Positions 30,387 to 33,225 of a DNA stretch of 33,225 nucleotides are shown in pieces. The stretch's first letter is position 1. Each line of letters starts with the position of its first letter. This stretch comes from Symplocastrum torsivum CPER-KK1 (lineage in GTDB: Bacteria; Cyanobacteriota; Cyanobacteriia; Cyanobacteriales; Coleofasciculaceae). Below the pieces are notes generated by a model. The model made no database searches and was not told the origin of the DNA. It saw only the letters and a program-made list of their open reading frames with translations. The stretch is from NCBI GenBank assembly GCA_019358875.1, contig JAHHIF010000077.1:1-33225 (forward strand), given 5' to 3'. Made by a program: the position numbers and the translations under genes.

Positions 30387-32441
30387 CTAGAATCGGAAAG
30401 TGGTTCTGAGAGTACCAATAACAGCGTCATCAGCACCTTGGTTAGGAGCAGTGAGCCAAATTACGCCAGGAGTAACGGAGATGTTATCCGACACCTGGTA
30501 CTTGTAGAAGGCTTCGACGTGATAAGGGCGATCGCCAGTATCGTTGCCATTCACAACACCGGGAGCATCAACACTACCAAGATAGGGCTGGGCACCACCA
30601 AAGATTCCTAATACGTTACCTTCTTTGCCTAAGTCAGAGAAGGCGATACCAGCTCCGTAAGTCCAGATTTCAGCACCTCCTTGACCAAGCAGGATTGCGT
30701 TAGTGAAAGCTCCAAAGCCACTAATTGAGATGTTGTCAGTCAATCGGAAAGCCGCTTCGATTCCATAGGAGTTAGTAACGGTAGGAACTGTGTTGCCATA
30801 ATCTCCTGTTGCTATACCTGACGCTGTTGCACTTGGATTGTTTGCAAAAAATGTACCGACTACACCATTCGTAAACTGGTCATTAAAGTTTGTTGCTGAA
30901 GAATCCCCAGTTGCACCAAGACCAAATATCGGGCTAAAAGCGTCGTGATAACCATGGACATATGTTGCACCAATGCCGATGCGATCGCCGAGGTTGAAAT
31001 TTAGCTGAGCTAATGCACCGTAGTTACCATTAAACAGCCCACCATCCTCACCAGGGTTAGCAGCATCTCCTGCTAAGTAACCAATCGTTAACGTACTCGG
31101 ACCCAAGATACTCTCCAAGGGACCGACACCAAGACTGATGGCTGCACCTGCACCACCACCGATCCGATAAATGGGGCTTTCCGAGGCAAAGGTCGAAAGC
31201 GCACCATTACCCCCGTCATAGTCTTCAAAGTAAGGATTGAGGGTAGGAGCATAGTCACTATGAATCCCTCCAAAGGCAGCAACATAAATTTTTGAGCTAC
31301 CGAAGGGGAAGGTATACGACAGCCAATCAAGAACGATATCGTTGCCATTCTCGAATAGGTTGAAGGTTTGAGTGCCCTCGGCAGAACCTGGGCTGACGTT
31401 AAAAGCCTCAAGGTTGCCTGCTTGCAGACGAGTATGCAAGACATCTCGACCCGTAAAGCTAGTTTGTAGGTCTAAACGAACACGATCACCGAAGATTGTG
31501 TTGGAGTCATCAGCGTTATTGGCAGTAAAACCGAAGGGTAGGTTTGAGTTATTGTCGATATCCCCAAACGAATCGGTGACAGCAAAAATCACTTCCCCGA
31601 CTAGTTTTGTTGTGGTGGAGAACTGATTATCTTCCAAGAACGCCACACGACCTTCTAAATCATCCACTCGTGTGCCTAATGTTGCCAGTTCTGCTTCAAA
31701 TTCTTGAACTAGGCGTTGTAGCGTTTCTAAGTCTTCACGAGTCACAAAGTCAGACACACTCGCCGCAATTAACCGCTCGACTTGCTGCAAGCAAGCATTT
31801 AATCCGGCAGCAAATTCATAGCGAGTTAAAGCTCTGTTACCACGATAAGTGCCGTCTGGATAACCGGCAATACAGCCATAGCGCTCAACTAACGATTGCA
31901 GCGCTTCATAAGCCCAGTCTCCGGGTGAGACATCGCTTAGCTGGGTGACGTTGGTCACTTGGTCGATGGTGTTGCTGTTCCCTTCCCGGCTGTAGCGGTT
32001 GATCTGATCTAATACATTCGAGTCGGCGGGAGCGGCTGGCGTTACCTGAGCGAGTGTGGGGTTAACCCCTGGCGTTACAGACGGAATCGGAGCAAGCGCT
32101 TCCGTTTCTGGAGTTGCTAGATTTAGCTGCTGATTTTGAGTAATCGCCACTTGAGCGGGTACATTGACTTGAGCCGTCGTTGGCTCCACTAAAACTTTTG
32201 TTGCCGTTGTTGACAATTCTTGTGTCTGTTGAGCCGTTGGGGCTGTCACGCTGGCAATTGGCTGGGGTTGTTGAATTTCAACCTCGGCTGTTAGAGGTTG
32301 AACTGCTTCTGTTGGGTTGAGTTCATTCGCTGAGCTTACACTTGTGCTATCAACAGCGCGTACTGCACCCACAGAAACTACCAGTGTTGCACCCAAGACC
32401 GCTGGGCTGACAAGCAGAGTTTTCCACAGTAATTTCGACAT
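30387..32441 (-). CDS. SLH-domain OprB-type porin (iron-uptake porin family), copy 2
   Basis: 684 residues with the same plan as copy 1: signal peptide, Thr/Pro/Gln-rich linker, SLH domain, coiled coil and beta-barrel ending RTTFRF. The first ~289 residues appear identical to copy 1. The barrel differs by scattered substitutions, most strongly at the first loop (DNNSNLPFGFTANNADDSN in place of the Asp-rich loop), around GATGDSSATNFNDQFTNG and near VNGNDTGDRPYH, all of which are candidate surface loops. It probably arose by tandem duplication followed by homogenisation of the 5' half. The duplicated block includes about 40 bp of leader before the ATG, so translation signals are shared while more distal promoter sequence is different. 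Loop divergence may give the copies different solute or phage-receptor properties. Confidence 0.9.
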   Translation of the reverse strand: MSKLLWKTLLVSPAVLGATLVVSVGAVRAVDSTSVSSANELNPTEAVQPLTAEVEIQQPQPIASVTAPTAQQTQELSTTATKVLVEPTTAQVNVPAQVAITQNQQLNLATPETEALAPIPSVTPGVNPTLAQVTPAAPADSNVLDQINRYSREGNSNTIDQVTNVTQLSDVSPGDWAYEALQSLVERYGCIAGYPDGTYRGNRALTRYEFAAGLNACLQQVERLIAASVSDFVTREDLETLQRLVQEFEAELATLGTRVDDLEGRVAFLEDNQFSTTTKLVGEVIFAVTDSFGDIDNNSNLPFGFTANNADDSNTIFGDRVRLDLQTSFTGRDVLHTRLQAGNLEAFNVSPGSAEGTQTFNLFENGNDIVLDWLSYTFPFGSSKIYVAAFGGIHSDYAPTLNPYFEDYDGGNGALSTFASESPIYRIGGGAGAAISLGVGPLESILGPSTLTIGYLAGDAANPGEDGGLFNGNYGALAQLNFNLGDRIGIGATYVHGYHDAFSPIFGLGATGDSSATNFNDQFTNGVVGTFFANNPSATASGIATGDYGNTVPTVTNSYGIEAAFRLTDNISISGFGAFTNAILLGQGGAEIWTYGAGIAFSDLGKEGNVLGIFGGAQPYLGSVDAPGVVNGNDTGDRPYHVEAFYKYQVSDNISVTPGVIWLTAPNQGADDAVIGTLRTTFRF

Positions 32442-32481
32442 CTTCTCTTATCCTCACACCTTTGCAGAAAGAGTTCTTATC
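31576..32481 (-). repeat. 906-bp identical block shared by the porin pair, copy B
   Basis: Partner of 29138-30043. Outside the block, both the barrel-coding part and the upstream region drift apart, which is the pattern expected of gene conversion limited to this tract or of strong constraint plus recent duplication. Confidence 0.85.
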
Positions 32482-33026
32482 TCTTTTTTCAACACATGGT
32501 GCCTTGTCTGCTGTAGCAACTTTTACACATCTACCTTTGACTTGGATTCTGCACAATGTGTGAGTCAGCTAAGACTATGAACTGCGAGGTTTTCAAGAGC
32601 AGACCATCAATTTAGAAATTAAGCTTTTTGGTTGCTCAGCTAGATCATTTAACAAAACAGAAACTTTTAGAAAAGCCCCTAAAAAACTATCCGCTCCCAC
32701 GGGAAGTGCTTTGGTTACATCCATCACACTTAATGTGGGAGCGGTCTAGCGGGTCTTCTGATTGAAACCAGGCTGCCGGGAGGAATCTCCGAGCCAGCTC
32801 AGCAGATCAACTAACGTGATTCTCTCGAAAGAGAACCGAGCTGACTGCTAGAGAACAGCCCCGGCGCACAGCCGGCTAACTTCAACCAGATGACCCATGA
32901 ATTTACTACTATCTACCATGGGCATCACCTCCTAATAATCCCTATACAGCATTTTGTCCCGTTATTTATTAGATGTCGGTCACCTTCATTCAAGATAGCA
33001 CAGGTAAAAAGTTGTGGGCTGATGTT
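32442..33026. other. Non-coding region between porin copy 2 and psbD
   Basis: Nothing protein-like was found. It carries the upstream region of porin copy 2 (32442 to about 32600), a GC-rich foldable element (32691-32935, listed separately) and an unremarkable spacer (32936-33026). Confidence 0.6.
32691..32935 (+). ncRNA. Candidate structured RNA (possibly HEARO/omega-RNA-like), orientation uncertain
   Basis: A GC-rich island in AT-rich surroundings packed with complementary pairs. Stem 1: CCGCTCCCAC (32691-32700) / GTGGGAGCGG (32735-32744), perfect. Stem 2: a possible long-range GGCTG-CCGGG (32771-32780) with CCCGG...CAGCC (about 32860-32873). Inside it are GGAG/CTCC near 32780-32790, CAGCTC (32795-32800) / GAGCTG (32838-32843) and the hairpin TTCTCT-CGAA-AGAGAA (32820-32835); AGCAG (32801-32805) and CTGCT (32845-32849) could add a pseudoknot. 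No open frame fits. Size, GC content and lack of an ORF recall the HEARO/omega RNAs of IscB/TnpB elements, which are common in cyanobacteria, but no such nuclease gene is present and the class assignment is a guess. The GAAA-containing loop favours the plus strand slightly. Confidence 0.5.
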
Positions 33027-33058
33027 GAAAAAATACCCCTGCTAGTCGGCAGAGGTAT
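33027..33058 (-). terminator. Intrinsic terminator of psbD
   Basis: On the minus strand ATACCTCTGC / GCAGGGGTAT (33058-33049 with 33042-33033, one U-G pair, 6-nt loop) is followed by TTTTTT. It lies about 45 bp after the psbD stop, so psbD transcription should end before the structured element. Confidence 0.88.
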
Positions 33059-33103
33059 CAAATTTACTAAACGCTAACCTGAAGTCAAAGTCAGCTATTT
33101 TTT

Positions 33104-33225
33104 TACAGAGCGTTACCACGAGGAAGAACTTCCTCAGGGAACTCAAAGTTCTCATGAGGCTGGTCTTGTGGAGCCATCCAAGCGCGAATCCCTTCGTTCA
33201 AGAGAATATTCTTGGTGTAGAACGT
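33104..33225 (-). CDS. psbD: Photosystem II D2 protein, C-terminal 40 residues (partial)
   Basis: The minus strand reads TFYTKNILLNEGIRAWMAPQ, then DQPHENFEFPEEVLPRGNAL and a TAA stop at 33104-33106. This is the highly conserved D2 C-terminus. D2 forms the photosystem II reaction-centre heterodimer with D1 in the thylakoid membrane. The gene runs off the right edge. No psbC overlaps or follows the stop, and a terminator lies close behind, so this is a monocistronic copy like the psbD2 of cyanobacteria with two psbD genes; another copy in a psbDC operon would then exist elsewhere. Confidence 0.95.

Noticed and set aside
32691..32935. Group II intron or cobalamin riboswitch
   Set aside because: No domain V-like hairpin and no cobalamin-box sequence could be recognised, and no reverse transcriptase or cobalamin gene is near.

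Overview
The window comes from a cyanobacterium, probably a filamentous or otherwise complex one. The HIP1 octamer GCGATCGC is scattered throughout, and the right edge carries the 3' end of psbD (photosystem II D2). SLH-OprB type porins, TPR-CHAT and caspase-like proteases, a NACHT remnant and bilin-binding GAF domains all fit that assignment. The genus is not determined. No tRNA, rRNA or CRISPR array was seen.

Layout. 1-436: the right end of an ISL3-like insertion sequence sits inside the 3' end of a broken NACHT gene, followed by a dispersed palindromic repeat. 701-5763 (minus): a tight signalling operon with a membrane hybrid histidine kinase, a GAF-class III adenylate cyclase and a stand-alone receiver protein. 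6424-8891 (minus): a small hypothetical gene, a start-less ORF, a terminator and an RTX calcium-binding repeat protein containing a near-perfect 483-bp internal duplication. 9304-14039 (plus): a J-domain protein, a double-domain 6-pyruvoyl-tetrahydropterin synthase/QueD-like protein, a TPR protein and a DNA-phosphorothioation-associated putative methyltransferase. 14109-20428 (minus): three proteins with export signals (TPR-CHAT protease, caspase-like protease with a Tat-type leader, pentapeptide-TPR protein) and a truncated Uma2-type nuclease ORF. 20698-26054 (plus): a di-iron ferritin-like protein and a 1347-residue histidine kinase with two cyanobacteriochrome-type GAF domains. 26287-32441 (minus): cysK, an Rrf2 regulator and two tandem porins. 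32442-33225: a GC-rich, strongly foldable non-coding element and the psbD 3' end with its terminator.

How the genes may work together. The left operon looks like a phosphorelay linked to cAMP output. The large kinase at 22011-26054 is probably a light sensor: GAF2 has the canonical chromophore Cys-His pair (C619-H620), and GAF3 has both the Cys-His pair (C805-H806) and a DXCF motif (D775-P-C777-F). The CHAT and caspase-like proteases, both predicted to be exported, suggest an extracytoplasmic proteolysis module. Rrf2 and cysK form a likely cysteine/sulfur regulon with a candidate palindromic operator. The porin pair shares about 906 bp that appear identical and then diverges, which points to recent duplication or gene conversion.

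The best candidates for something undescribed are the structured element at 32691-32935, the exported CHAT/caspase/pentapeptide cluster, a repeat-derived segment translated inside the CHAT protein, and the dual-CBCR kinase.
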